From NCBI GenBank assembly GCA_905221605.1, contig CAJNDS010000113.1, forward strand, positions 632,674 to 696,673: 64,000 nucleotides of DNA. Direction: 5' to 3'. The notes under the pieces are model-generated. The model ran no database searches and was not told where the DNA came from. It saw only the letters and a list, made by a program, of their open reading frames with translations. This document shows, piece after piece, positions 35,100 through 45,439 of this stretch. Made by a program: the position numbers and the translations under genes. Numbering within the stretch: position 1 is the stretch's first letter; the number at the start of each line of letters is the position of its first letter. Source of the stretch: Symbiodinium natans (Eukaryota > Sar > Dinophyceae > Suessiales > Symbiodiniaceae).

Positions 35100-36450
35100 G
35101 AAACGTCAACCCTGCGTGGGATAGCACCCCAAACCCGAGCACCCCAAAACCCTAAATCCTAAACCCTGACCCCCCCCCCCCGGCAACCTGAGCCAAAAAA
35201 ACGTGAGCCAAGGTTGTAGACCCTGAATTCCTAAACCTCAAACCCTGAACCCCTAAACCTCAAACCCTGAACCCCTGAACCCTGGAACTCCCGCCCTCTC
35301 TCACGCATCCTGAAACCCCTAAACCTAAACCCTAAACCCTACACCCCTAAACCCTGAATCCCTTAACCCCAAAGCAGACCAAGAGTTGCCACGAATGGGG
35401 GGATTCCGAGATTAGGGGTACCTTCTTTGTGCCCGCTAAACCCTAAGCCTAGACCCTAAACCCTAAACCCTACACCCTAAACCCTAAAACCCTAAACCCT
35501 AAACCCCAAACCCCAAACCCTAAACCCTAAACCCCCAAATGCTTTTTGTGTCCTCTCCCAGGGTCTGGCAGGCTTCTCTGCTGCCTCAGATCGCTCCTTT
35601 TTCTGAGGTTTCGGGTGTAGGGCTTCATCGCTTGGGGTTAAGGGTTAAGGGTTTAGGGTTTAAAGTCCCTTTGGGGGAGGTCCTTTGTATACGGTGCCGT
35701 ACTATACAGGGACCCGATAAGGGAGCCTAACCTAGAGAACGGCTCCTCTTCTAAATACCGTCTTGGCCCCAGATAAGCCATGCAACCACGGGCAACATCA
35801 CGAATATTACGCTTACTATGCAAAGTACTATGAATACTACGACTATGTCTTTGCTGCCATTAAACCCTAAACCCTAAACCCTAAACCCTAAACCCTAAAC
35901 CCTAAACCCTAAACCCTAGAGCTGCCGGCCACTGTGGGCTCATCTCAATGGCTGGCTCACAAGGAAGCTGCCGGGCCAAGGTCAGTCTCCTGGCTTCGGG
36001 TTTAGGGTCAGGGTTTAGGGTTTAGGGTTTAGGGTTTAGGGTTTAGGGTTTAGGGTTTAGGGTTTAGGGTGTAGGGTTAAGGGTTTAGGAATTTAGGGTT
36101 TTAGGAACTTAGGGGTTAGGAATTTAGGGTTTACGTTCAGGGTTTAGGGCTTAGGGTATAGGGTTTTGGGGCTCGAGGTCATAGGGGGTCTTCGACTGAG
36201 ATGTGTGCGTGTTCGAGTGCTTGCGAAAGGCCAGTATAGCCTCTACGCATCTCAACGATAGTGAGCCAGAAGTGCATGTAGCTAGTAAGTCATATTCTTG
36301 TAGAAGATAAGTGCGGGGGGGGGGGGGGGGGGGCAACTTGGAGTTACGAATTGGTGTTTAGCCGAAGGCTTCTGTTTTCTTTCGGAGGGGGGGGGTTAGC
36401 ATTTAGGGTGTAGGAAGCAGGGTTAAGGGCTGCTTAAACTCGCGGCTTGG
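35100..36450. repeat. Telomeric mosaic with arrays at 35440-35535, 35862-35918 and 36005-36070
   Basis: Strand alternates. G runs lie at 36315-36333 and 36387-36395, a C run at 35168-35180. 35540-35620 and 36175-36310 are unique; the minus frame 36151-36336 is partly repeat-derived and not called. Confidence 0.8.
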
Positions 36451-36451
36451 G

Positions 36452-37340
36452 ATGTTTCTTAGTCCTCAGTGCCCTAGGCACCCATGCCCTACACCCCCTG
36501 TAAGGTTCCCAACTTGGGTTCATTATGACTGCTGCTTGTTTGCGATCGTCCCAAGGCTGCTACCATTGCTGTGTGCTTGGTTTGGTTGTATCGTTGCATC
36601 TTGTCATCATGTAACGGTCCCACCTTCAAAAAACATATCAGTCTTGCAGGATGCCTGGGTTTAGGGTTTAGGGTTTAGGGTTTAGGGTTTAGGGTTTAGG
36701 GTTGCCTCATTTATACCTGAAGAAGGTCTGGGCAACTGTCAGCGGCTTGTGCGATGTCCAGTACAACAAAAGCAAGCCAAAGGCAAGTACCACATCACAC
36801 AAGCAGTGCGCCAAAACTTGTACACAGTATGCAGAGCAAACCCTAGACCCTAAACCCTAAACCCTAAACCCTAAACCGGGGCGATGGTTTCAAGAACCCT
36901 CAGAGCACCATTCTGCGATGGACCTCGCCAGCCATAGTACGACATGGGGGCACCATCCTCGACACAGCTGCTGCAGGTGCAAGATTCGCGTTTAGGGTTT
37001 AGGGTTTGGGAATTGGGGTTTGGGGCCTGGGGCTTGGGGCTTGGGGCTTGGGGTTTGGGGTTTGGGATTTGGGGAGGTTTTGCGGTTTGGGCACAGTATG
37101 GTTCTCGTAGCTTGCTGGGAGGTGAGCTTTTGGGGCGCATGGGCGAGGCCCGTGCAGGTCCTGCATTGCTACAGCTACCCCTCCATCAGGGCTGAGGCTC
37201 CCCACAACTTCATGCAGCGTTTAGGGTTTAGGGTTTAGGGCCCAAAACCTGAACCCTAAATCGCAATGCCAAGCTCCAACGGCCCTTTGCTAACAACACG
37301 GTGACTGCTGACAAGCCTGCAAAATTCCTCCCTAGTATGG
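36452..37340. other. Unique pieces and degenerate repeat; no gene established
   Basis: The plus frame at 36452-36655 (about 68 codons, Pro- and Cys-rich, with a hydrophobic run LLPLLCAWFGCIVA) could be an exon but has no recognised family. The array 36658-36702 follows it directly. 36990-37075 is a TTGGGGC/TTTGGGG drift of the telomeric unit. Confidence 0.45.
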
Positions 37341-37466
37341 GTCTTTAGAAGGGGACCCCTTACATACCACTTATACCCTATGAACCCTAAGGGCGCATAC
37401 TTCAGAACCCTTTAAAGGAGGTACGGGACCATATTCAGGGACCATATAACCTGATGGTAGTTCCTA
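37337..37466. mobile_element. TTTAAAGG element family, copy 1
   Basis: Shares GGGGACCCCTTA.ATACC, then CACT/ATACTTCAGAA, then TTTAAAGGAGGTA.GGGACCA with 47661-47810 in the same orientation, and in reverse with 33951-34062. Ends are related by inversion (TAGTATGG... / ...GGTAGTTCCTA), so it is probably another short inverted-repeat element. Confidence 0.65.
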
Positions 37467-38230
37467 GGGTTTAGGGTGTAGGGCCGTCGTGCCTCCAATC
37501 GCCCAAAATGACTGCTGGTCGCTGCTACCTACAAGGAGAGCCCCCCTTACTGTACTGAATCTGGCTAAGGGACTTAGAACCGAATTTAGGATTCTTATAA
37601 CCAAATTTAGGAGTCTAATCACCCCACTCATACCTTGTGGAGGCCCCTAAGCCCTAAACCCTAAACCCTAAACCCTGAACGCTCCTTGTAGCCGGCCAAG
37701 AATCCCTACACCCCAGACCCCCTTTTTTCAACCCAGAACCCTAAATTAAACCCTAAACCCTAAACCCTAAACCCTAAACTTAAGCCCGGGTCTCGAACCT
37801 CTTGGGCCCTCAACGACATTGCGCCTTGCGCTTGGCTCCCGCAGCCGATGGCCTGCCGACTTCCCAAAAGCGAGCGACGACTGGGCTTCTAGGGTTTAGG
37901 GTTTAGGGGTTTAGGGGTTTAGGGGTTTAGGGTTGAGGGCCCTCAAAGCCTTACTTGTCCCAGTTGCTCAGGGGGAGCTCAAGGCTGACCTTGGGGATTC
38001 TGCAGCGATTTTTCCCCCTAGACCCTAGCAAATGTCACATGTTCTCAGCAAGGGTTTAGGGTTTAGGGTTTTGGGGCTCCTTGTTGTAAGGGTGCCGTAA
38101 TATGTCTACGACCCCCCAAAAGGAACGCGTATTCAGAGAACTACCCATGTAGGGCGTATTAGGGCTCCGTAGATGTTTTTGCGTAGAGGGGTTTAGGGTC
38201 AGGGTTTAATGTAAGGATGTAGGGTTTGGT
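37467..38230. repeat. Telomeric mosaic, with small repeated pieces
   Basis: 37546-37600 resembles 5505-5560 (CCCCTTACT.TACT...GGCTAAGGGACTTAG). 38077-38155 resembles 18583-18662 (TTGT.AAGGGTGCCGTA and AGAGAACTACCC). No gene seen. Confidence 0.6.
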
Positions 38231-38439
38231 GCTTGGTAGGGTGCAAGGGTTCAGGGTTTGGGGCTTACAGGCGAAACGTGCCAAAAGAAAGATCTTGCTT
38301 GTCCCGGCTGTGTCACAAGAGTGCATGTATCGTTGCTGCAACGTACAAGTTCTGTCAGCCTACATGTGCCGTGACCTCCGCTCCTACAGCGGAGAGAATG
38401 CGCGAACTCTGGGGCAATCACGGAAGCACACCTGTCAAA

Positions 38440-39240
38440 TGCTGGCAGCAGGGATTTGTACGTTTTGTTCCGGCAGCGTGCGTGGGCAGCAGAGATTGTA
38501 CAAGTTGCTCAGGTGATATTGCTAGTGAAAGCAGCAGGGATTTGTACGATTTGTTCCGGCAGCGTGCGTGGGCAGCAGAGATTTGCACAAGTTGTTCCGG
38601 CGATATTGCTAGTGAAGGCAGCAAGGATTTGTACGATTTGTTCCGGCAGTGTGGCCCTAAACCTAACCCGAATTTATCCTAAACTGCTTCGGGCAGTGCG
38701 CGTGGGCAGCATTCATTTGTACGCGATTTGTTCCGGCATTGTGCGTCTGGATCGGCTGGCTAAAGTTGACCATGACCGCAAAAACCAACAATCAACATTT
38801 CAACAATGTTGTAACTCTAGCTAGCCATATTGATTTGTACGATGTGTTCCGGCAATGTTTGTGGACGGCAGCGACTTGTACGATTTGTTCCGGCATTGTG
38901 CGTCTGGGTCGGCTGGCTAAAGTTGAGAAGGACCGCAGCATCCAATAATCAAGATTTCAACAATGTTGTAACTCTAGCTGGCCATATTGATTTGTACGAT
39001 TTATCCCGGCAATGTTTGTGGAGGGCAGTGACTTATACGATTTGTTCCGGCATTTTGTTCCGGTAATGTTTGTGGACGGCAGTGACTTGTACGATTTGTT
39101 CCGGCATTGTGTGTCTGTGTCTGCTGGCTAAAGTTGACAGTGACCGCAATAACTAGTAATCAAGGTTTCAACAAAGTTGTAACCCAAGATAGCCGCCTTG
39201 ATTTGTACGATTTGTTCCGGTAATGTTTGTGACGGTAGTA
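38440..39240. repeat. Satellite, GATTTGTACGATTTGTTCCGGC units
   Basis: The phrase TTGTACGATTTGTTCCGGCA recurs at least eight times. Up to 38,650 the period is about 100 bases; from 38,690 a longer unit of about 165-185 bases (with GGCTGGCTAAAGTTGA and CAACAATGTTGTAACTC) takes over. Open frames in this stretch translate the repeat. Confidence 0.85.
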
Positions 39241-39299
39241 ATTTTTACGATATGTCAGATAAGATTTATAATTTCTTGATATATCTGGAAATCTCGAAC

Positions 39300-40510
39300 A
39301 CTGCATTCAAGTTCATTCAGCACCCGCAAATTTCGGAAATCAGTCTTTCAACTTGAAAGTTAGGGTTTACAAGCAGCAAAAACATGCTCCCAATTGTACC
39401 GGTACGCTGTGCAAATCATGCGGGCCAAACAAAAATATCGTTCAGTTCATGCAGCGCCGCAAGGTTCGGAAATCAGTGTTTCAACTTGAAATTTAGACAC
39501 CGCAAGTTTCGGAAATGAGTGCTTCAACTTGAAATTTAGGGTTTAGGGTCACCTCAAGCGGCAAAAACATGCCCCAACTGTACCTGTACACTGTACAAAA
39601 CATGCGCGCCAAATACAATCATGTTTACTTCATTCAACACCGCAAGTTTCGGAAATGAGTGCTTCAACTTGAAATTTAGGGTTTAGGGTCGCTCAAAAAA
39701 CCTCAAGCGGCAAAAACATGCCCCAACTGTACCTGTACACTGTACAAAACATGCGCGCCAAATACAATCATGTTTACTTCATTCAACACCGCAAGTTTCG
39801 GAAATGAGTGCTTCAACTTGAAATTTAGGGTTTAGGGTCGCTCAAAAGACACCAAACGGCAAAAACATGCCCCAACTGTACCTGTACACTGTACAAAACA
39901 TGCGCGCCAAACACAATCATGTTTACTTCATTCAACACCGCAAGTTTCGGAAATGAGTGCTTCAACTTGAAATTTAGGGTTTAGGGTCGCTCAAAAGACC
40001 TCAAACGGAAAAAAAAACATGCCCCAACTGTACCTGTACACTGTACAAAACATGCGCGCCAAATACAATCATGTTTACTTCATTCAACACCGCAAGTTTC
40101 GGAAATGAGTGCTTCAACTTGAAATTTAGGGTTTAGGGTCGCTCAAAAGACCTCAAACGGCAAAAACATGCCCCAACTGTACCTGTACACTGTGTACAAA
40201 ACATGCGCGCCAAATACAATCATGTTTACTTCATTCAACACCGCAAGTTTCGGAAATGAGTGCTTCAACTTGAAAGTTAGGGTTTAGGGTCGCTCAAAAG
40301 ACACCAAACGGCAAAAACATGCTCCCAATTGTACCTGTACACTATACAAAACATGCGCGCCCAATACAATCATGCTTAATTCACTCAACACCGCAAGTTT
40401 CGGAAATGAGTGCTTCAACTTGAAAATAGGGCTTAGGGTCGCTCAAAAGACCCCAAACGGCAAAAACATGCTCCCAACTGTACCTGTATACTCTACAACA
40501 CATGCGGACA
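39300..40510. repeat. ~150-base satellite carrying a telomeric dimer in each unit
   Basis: CGCAAGTTTCGGAAATGAGTG starts at 39501, 39641, 39790, 39939, 40091, 40242 and 40392, with two diverged units before. Most units contain GAAATTTAGGGTTTAGGGTCGC, i.e. two telomeric units at a fixed position, and CTGTACCTGTACACTGTACA, a tandem TGTAC hairpin. Spacing is 140-152 bases. Confidence 0.92.
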
Positions 40511-41240
40511 GTTGTCGTAGTTCATGAAGCTTATAAACAAATTTGAAAACACGTTTATGCTGCTACCTGGTGTCGATGAAATGCATGTGTTCGTACTACA
40601 TGCAACAACATTCAGAAGTAAAGGACAACATTCATGTATACCGTCACTGTATAAAAAACTGTATAAACAAATGAAGTTTGTTGAGCGAGATTCATTCGTA
40701 AGTCAAGTTACGTGTTAATGTCAAAACATATTATGAAAAGATGTCTTGTGCTTACAATTTTAGGTATAGAGGCTATCTGAGATGGAGTTCTGTTAATTTG
40801 GATGCGAAAGTGTAATACTGCGCACTCCCTAATATGTTAGCTTGATGTGTATAATGCGATTGATTTGTTGGGGACAACCTCATCGATGGTGTTGCTTTGG
40901 AAACACGTTTCTTTCTTGACGCAGTGAGTGTTAGCCTTACACCTTGCCAGGCAACGATAATTTGAACCAAGGCTCTGTGGATCATAGGAGGCTCTGTTGG
41001 CATATATATATATATATATATTGTTTTTTGGGGGGTTCTTGAGCAATAGCAGTCTAGTCTAGGATGGCCCGTAAAACTCTCTGAGAAATATTCTGGAATA
41101 TGATCCTCTCATCTAAACCCTGGGAAAACAACAAATGTCCAAAGCGCCTACCTAGCAATCATGGGGTTTCCCTACTACCCCCCTCTACCCCCCCTAGGTT
41201 CCCGCCTTAAATAACCTCAATTAAGCTTATCCCTATATAG
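40511..41240. other. AT-rich unique sequence, possible small ORF
   Basis: A plus frame from ATG 40524 runs 64 codons (reads MKLINKFENTFMLLPGVDEM...) to TAA; it is protein-like but unrecognised. (TA)n lies at 41002-41021. 41160-41290 contains an inverted pair GTTTCCCTACTACCCCCC / GGGGGGGTAGTATAAA with TAGGGAAACCC, likely another small inverted-repeat element. Confidence 0.4.
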
Positions 41241-41299
41241 CCTTAATTATGGGGGGAACCTGGGGGGGGGTAGTATAAAGGGGGGAAGTAGGGAAACCC

Positions 41300-41458
41300 A
41301 TAAAGTATGCTGAAATTCCACGAATCCTTCGGCCGCCTCTGTGGCATCAGCGGCGCACCTCGCTCGGCAACGACCATCGCCGCCACATCGTCCGCTGGCG
41401 CGTTCACCTCACTCCATGAACACTTGTCTCCCTGAGCCTTGATGTAGAGATACACGCG
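41300..41458 (-). CDS. Candidate exon, unidentified
   Basis: About 50 open codons, protein-like (VYLYIKAQGDKCSWSEVN, then DDVAAMVVAERGAPLMPQRR). It begins at the edge of a telomeric array (41460) and ends near an inverted-repeat piece. Its codons are strongly G/C-ending, unlike the surrounding repeats. No family recognised. Confidence 0.5.
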
Positions 41459-41544
41459 GCTTTAGGGTTTAGGGTCTGGGGTTTGGGGTTTAGGGTTTGG
41501 GGTTTAGGGTTTAGGGTTTAGGGTTGAGGGTTTAGGGTTTCGGA

Positions 41545-41655
41545 ACTGCACGTCTCCGAGTGATATATTGGTGAATGTAGGAAGGGACCCCCCCGCATGT
41601 ATCGATCCTGAAGCCCTTCGATCACACAGTCGGGCAGCACCCTTCTACAGCTCCC
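41545..41655 (-). CDS. Candidate exon, probably same gene as 41300-41458
   Basis: Open minus frame reading CRRVLPDCVIEGLQDRYMRG then HSPIYHSETCSS. It lies one telomeric array (41461-41540) upstream of the previous candidate on the same strand, the spacing seen between RecQ exons. Splice phase not verified. Confidence 0.4.
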
Positions 41656-41789
41656 TCAACCTAACCCCTAAACCCTAAATCCTAAAACCTGAGTGGAATT
41701 GGTCTGTACATCGAAGTGAACCGCGACCCCCGCCCCCCCCCCCCCCCCCCCAAAAAAAAAAAAAAAAAAACAAAATAAAAAAACAACAA

Positions 41790-42030
41790 TAATAAATGAA
41801 ATAACGATTGAATGGGCTCTGGATGGCTCTGTGAGGCGCCGGACTTCTTTTTTGTGGAGAAGCCTCTGGTAGAAAGCAGCCCGCTGCCCCACTTGTGTGC
41901 TTGTGCTCGGTTTTGGTTTTCCCAAATGAGCAGGGGGTTGTAAGTCAGTTCCCGCATTTGCTTTCTGAAGTATACATCCCAAAAACAAACCCCCCCCCCC
42001 GCTTTCAAAAAACACATTGAAGACTTCAGG
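41790..42030 (-). CDS. Candidate exon region, frame undecided
   Basis: Two overlapping minus frames are open. One reads QMRELTYNPLLIWENQNRAQ; the other reads LQPPAHLGKPKPSTSTQV then AAFYQRLLHKKEVRRLTE. Only one can be right. A C17/A20 homopolymer pair at 41732-41770 bounds it downstream and a C run at 41989-42000 upstream. Confidence 0.3.
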
Positions 42031-42069
42031 CAGTTCCTTGGGGGAACTTCCGCTGCTTAGGGTTTGCAA

Positions 42070-42580
42070 GGGCTTAGGGCCTAAGGGTGGGAGCCGCTAG
42101 ACTTGTGTAAGGCTTAGGGTATAGGGCTTAGGGTTTAGGGCTTACGTAGGGCTTAGAGCCCTAAACCCTAAACCCTAAACCCGAAACCCTAAACCTTAAA
42201 CCCCAAACCCTAAACCCCTTATCCTCCCCCAAGGAGCTGGGAAGAGCCTTTGCAATGCTGCGTGGCCCACACGGTCTGGCCGCTGCCACCCGGAAGCCTG
42301 CAGGGGCGCAGGCTTTCGGGAACAGGATCTTGGGTTAGGGTTTAGGGTTTAGGGTTTAGGGTTTAGGGTTTAGGGTTTAGGGTTTAGGGTTTAGGGTTTA
42401 GGGTTTAGGGTTTAGGGTTTAGGGTTTAGGGTTTAGGGTTCAGGTTTAGGGTTTAGGGTTTGGGGTTTGGGGTTTCGGGTTTCAGGTTTAAGCGTTTAGG
42501 AGTGTCAAATTTTTTTATGGGCATGCTTGTCCAAGGGCTGCGACCCAGCAGCAGGGTGAAATCACAGCCTCTTGACACTC
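42070..42580. repeat. Telomeric mosaic with array 42335-42445
   Basis: About 16 TTTAGGG units, nearly perfect, with short CCCTAAA pieces at 42160-42215. The GC-rich insert 42225-42325 shows no supported gene. Confidence 0.9.
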
Positions 42581-43423
42581 GGTGGACTCACACAAAGTGA
42601 CGATCGAAGATTCAGCGCCCATGGGCAACACCGTACTGTCGCAAACTGCAAAAAACAGGCGCAAAACACAAAGTACTGAAACACTGCGAAGTGATCCCGA
42701 GAGACTTTTTCACTTTTGCAATCCTGGGCGGAAAGTCGACGTTTGTGACACGTGTGCCAGCATCCCAACATACGTGTGTATACACACACAGACACATACA
42801 CAGACAAAGACACCCCACCAATGTGGCCTGTGTTTGCGTTGTTCGGAATTGGGGGGGGGGGGGGGTAGCTGGAGGCTGGGCTGGCGAAGAACCAGGCGGG
42901 CACGCGCGGATGGGGAGGGAGAAGGGTGGGGAAGGGGAAGGGAGGAAGGAGGGGAAGGAGGGGAAGGGGGGCAAGGGGGACAAGGGGGAAGAGGGGAAGG
43001 GGGGAAGGGTGGGGTACGAACAAGAACTGAACCAGCCACGCAACGGCAGCCACTCACTGTAGTCTACTACGCACCTTTAACCACTAAATGGTTTCATTCC
43101 AGTGACAGCACTGTATTGGAGTCAGCCACGAGTATCCTCCGCCGGGGTTATCGATCAAACTGAAACCATACAAACCGTCAACAACCCTGCATGGAAGCCT
43201 CGAAAGCGGCAATCATGGCAGCCACGTCGGCATCGACGCTTTCTGCACCTTGCACCACGAGACGGAGAATTGTTAGTTTACAGGCCTACAGGCCTTCAAC
43301 CCTGGACGCGATGCCCTAAACCATATACCTTAAACTCCAAACCCTGCACCCCCAAAAGACCCTACAAAGACGACAGCCTCCTCTCTTTGTGAGACCTACA
43401 TCTTGGAAAGAAATGGTCTGGGC
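42581..43423. other. Purine-rich tract and unique sequence, no gene established
   Basis: 42845-42858 is a G run; 42905-43010 is a GGGGAAGG purine tract. The plus frame 43102-43300 is open with basic, Trp/Arg-rich sequence (RKRQSWQPRRHRRFLHLAPR) and might be an exon. (CACA) repeats lie at 42783-42800. Confidence 0.45.
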
Positions 43424-43570
43424 TACTTGGAGGTTCATGAGTACTTTAAAACCCCAACTTGGGTTTTTAACCCCAATTAAAAACGTCTACTTATAAACTA
43501 CTCAGAGGACTTCGGGGGCTTATAAGTGCAGTTCCAATTGGGGCTGTAAGTACACTGAACCTCGAAGTAG
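43424..43570. mobile_element. Inverted-repeat element, ACTTGG family, copy 3
   Basis: Left arm CTACTTGGAGGTTCATGAGTA, right arm ends TACACTGAACCTCGAAGTAG. Interior has CCCAACTTGGG and CCAATTGGGG symmetric pieces. No telomeric insert in this copy. Confidence 0.75.
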
Positions 43571-44040
43571 AGCACGAGTGTATACCCGACGCTTTTCCAG
43601 CCCCGTGAGCGCAAGGCACAACTGCACTCGAAAAAACAGAACAAGATATAGGTATTCCTACAGGGCACCGAAGCCACAGGCATGTGGCACGGTCGGCGAC
43701 GAACGGCGGAAGGCTTGGCCCACAGGCAGGAACAGTGCGGTATGGCAATGGACAGCAAGAAAGAAGGGGCCAATCACAAGAGGCATGCTTGACAAACCCC
43801 AACGGCACCATGGAGGAACTGAGGCTTTGCAAAAGTCGGCTTGGAGATCACAAGTGGATGATAGCTTTTGGTTGTAGAGCTTGGAAGGTTGAGAAGTGAA
43901 TTCGGGGGTCCGCCCATGTTGCAGCAGTGCCCGATTCAGGGCTTGTGACAGCGGCTTTCTTCAGCTTTGTCAGATCGACCCATCAACACGTCTGAACCTT
44001 AAAGCTTAAATTCCAATAAACCCTAATTAACCATAACACT
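43571..44040. other. Unique sequence, several open frames, none assigned
   Basis: Plus frames at 43578-43877 and 43684-43899 and minus frames at 43491-43832 overlap. I saw no motif that picks one of them. 43900-43990 is open in the plus direction (AAVPDSGLVTAAFFSF). Confidence 0.35.
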
Positions 44041-44045
44041 TTCAA

Positions 44046-44175
44046 GTGGCCAGCAAGGACATTGACCATGCTCGCATCCTGTGGAAAGGGGATCCTTATG
44101 ATCAACACCCGCAAAATTTCCTGTTCGCACTGAGGGCAACAGGAGCAGAGCTTAACAGCTTAACCACCCTCCCTA
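44046..44175 (+). CDS. Candidate exon, unidentified
   Basis: Reads ASKDIDHARILWKGDPYDQH then FLFALRATGAELNSL, a convincing protein-like stretch of about 40 codons that then runs into CCCTAAA-derived sequence. No family recognised; boundaries uncertain. Confidence 0.45.
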
Positions 44176-45435
44176 AATTGCACAACCCTAAGGCCTTGAA
44201 CCCTCCAGGCCCTAAACTCCAAACCCTAAAGGCCCCACTCTACAACCCGAAAGCCCTAACACCCGAAAACCCTGCATCGAAAACCCTACATGCCCTAAAC
44301 TATACAACCCTAAAACCCCAAAACCCCTAAAGCCCCAGAGCGACACAACCCTGGAGCCCTAAATGCTCTAAAACCTAAGCCGTAAACCTCTAGATCCTAA
44401 ACTCTACACCCTCAACCCTAAACCCTACACGAACCCTAAACCCCTGAAACTCATCTCCAACGTCAGCCTTCGGGCTGTGCTGCTCGTAGTATCTGAGCGA
44501 CCACGGTGCTGCCCTCGGCCGCCATCCTCACGGGGCCCCCTGGACTCCCAAACCCTAGAATCCCCAAACCCCAAAGGGTTTAGGGTTTAGGGTTTAGGGT
44601 TTAGGGTTCCACACACCCTAAACCCTCTTTTGCATCTGTGCTCTGTCTGCGTGCTAAAACCCGGAATCCTAAAACCCAAAAACCCTAAACCCCTAAACCC
44701 CCAAACCCTAAGCCCCAACCCCTAAAGAGCACAGGAGTTCTGAGGGCTTCTAGGGGTCTGGTGTGGACTGTGAAAAGCAGTCAAACCAAGCCCTGGCGAC
44801 TTGGAGCGAAGACCCAGAAGGACGCTGCCCTTGTAAGTGTTTAGGTTTTTTTTTGTAGGGCTGTAGGCTTGTATAGTTTAGGGCATGTAGGGTTTACAGT
44901 TTAGGGTTTTCGGGCTGTTTTAGGCACTTTTTAGTTTAGGGCCTTTAGAGTTTAGCTCGGCTTGAGGGTTTAGGGTGGCACCAGCCGCAGACGAAGGCGT
45001 TCAATCGTTTCGGCCACAGTGACGTCAACAGGCTTTCACGCTTGACGAGAGAGACAGGTCTTCCAATCTAATCTTGACGTGTGGGGCGTGTTTTGTTGGA
45101 AGAACCCTGGACCCTAAACCCTATAAACCCTAAACCCTAAGAAAAACAAAAAATCCCCTAAAGGTCGCTTGGAGATAGGTTTTCATGGAGACCCGTTTCG
45201 TGATCCGCTGCACCCACGTCTCAGGCGAACAGCTCAGAGCTTGGGGCTCTGGGATTGCCTACACCCTGTTAGGGTTTTAGGGTTTAGGGTTTAGGGTTTT
45301 GGGATCCTAAACCCCCTAAACATCCCCACCCCACCCTTCTGGGACCCTGTGAGCCCCGAAGCCATCCGCGTATTTCGAGCCCCGGGTCTCGGAAAGCTGC
45401 GGGATGGCGCTGAGGGCGGTCGCTGTCGGAACGCA
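44176..45435. repeat. Degenerate telomeric mosaic
   Basis: 44190-44450 is CCCTAAA drifted towards CCCTARAGCC. Minus-strand pieces 44460-44525 (MAAEGSTVVAQILRAAQPEG) and 44980-45085 (GRPVSLVKRESLLTSLWPKR) are open and could be 3' exons of the methyltransferase gene, but I could not link them by phase or motif. Confidence 0.6.
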
Positions 45436-45439
45436 GATG

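Noticed and set aside
38226-39066. ORFs of 96-149 codons with repeated Cys-rich peptides
   Set aside because: The Cys pattern repeats with the satellite period and shifts frame between units, so it is not a zinc-finger array.
39300-40510. CRISPR-like regular repeats
   Set aside because: The whole ~150-base unit repeats, with no unique spacers, and the window is eukaryotic in character.
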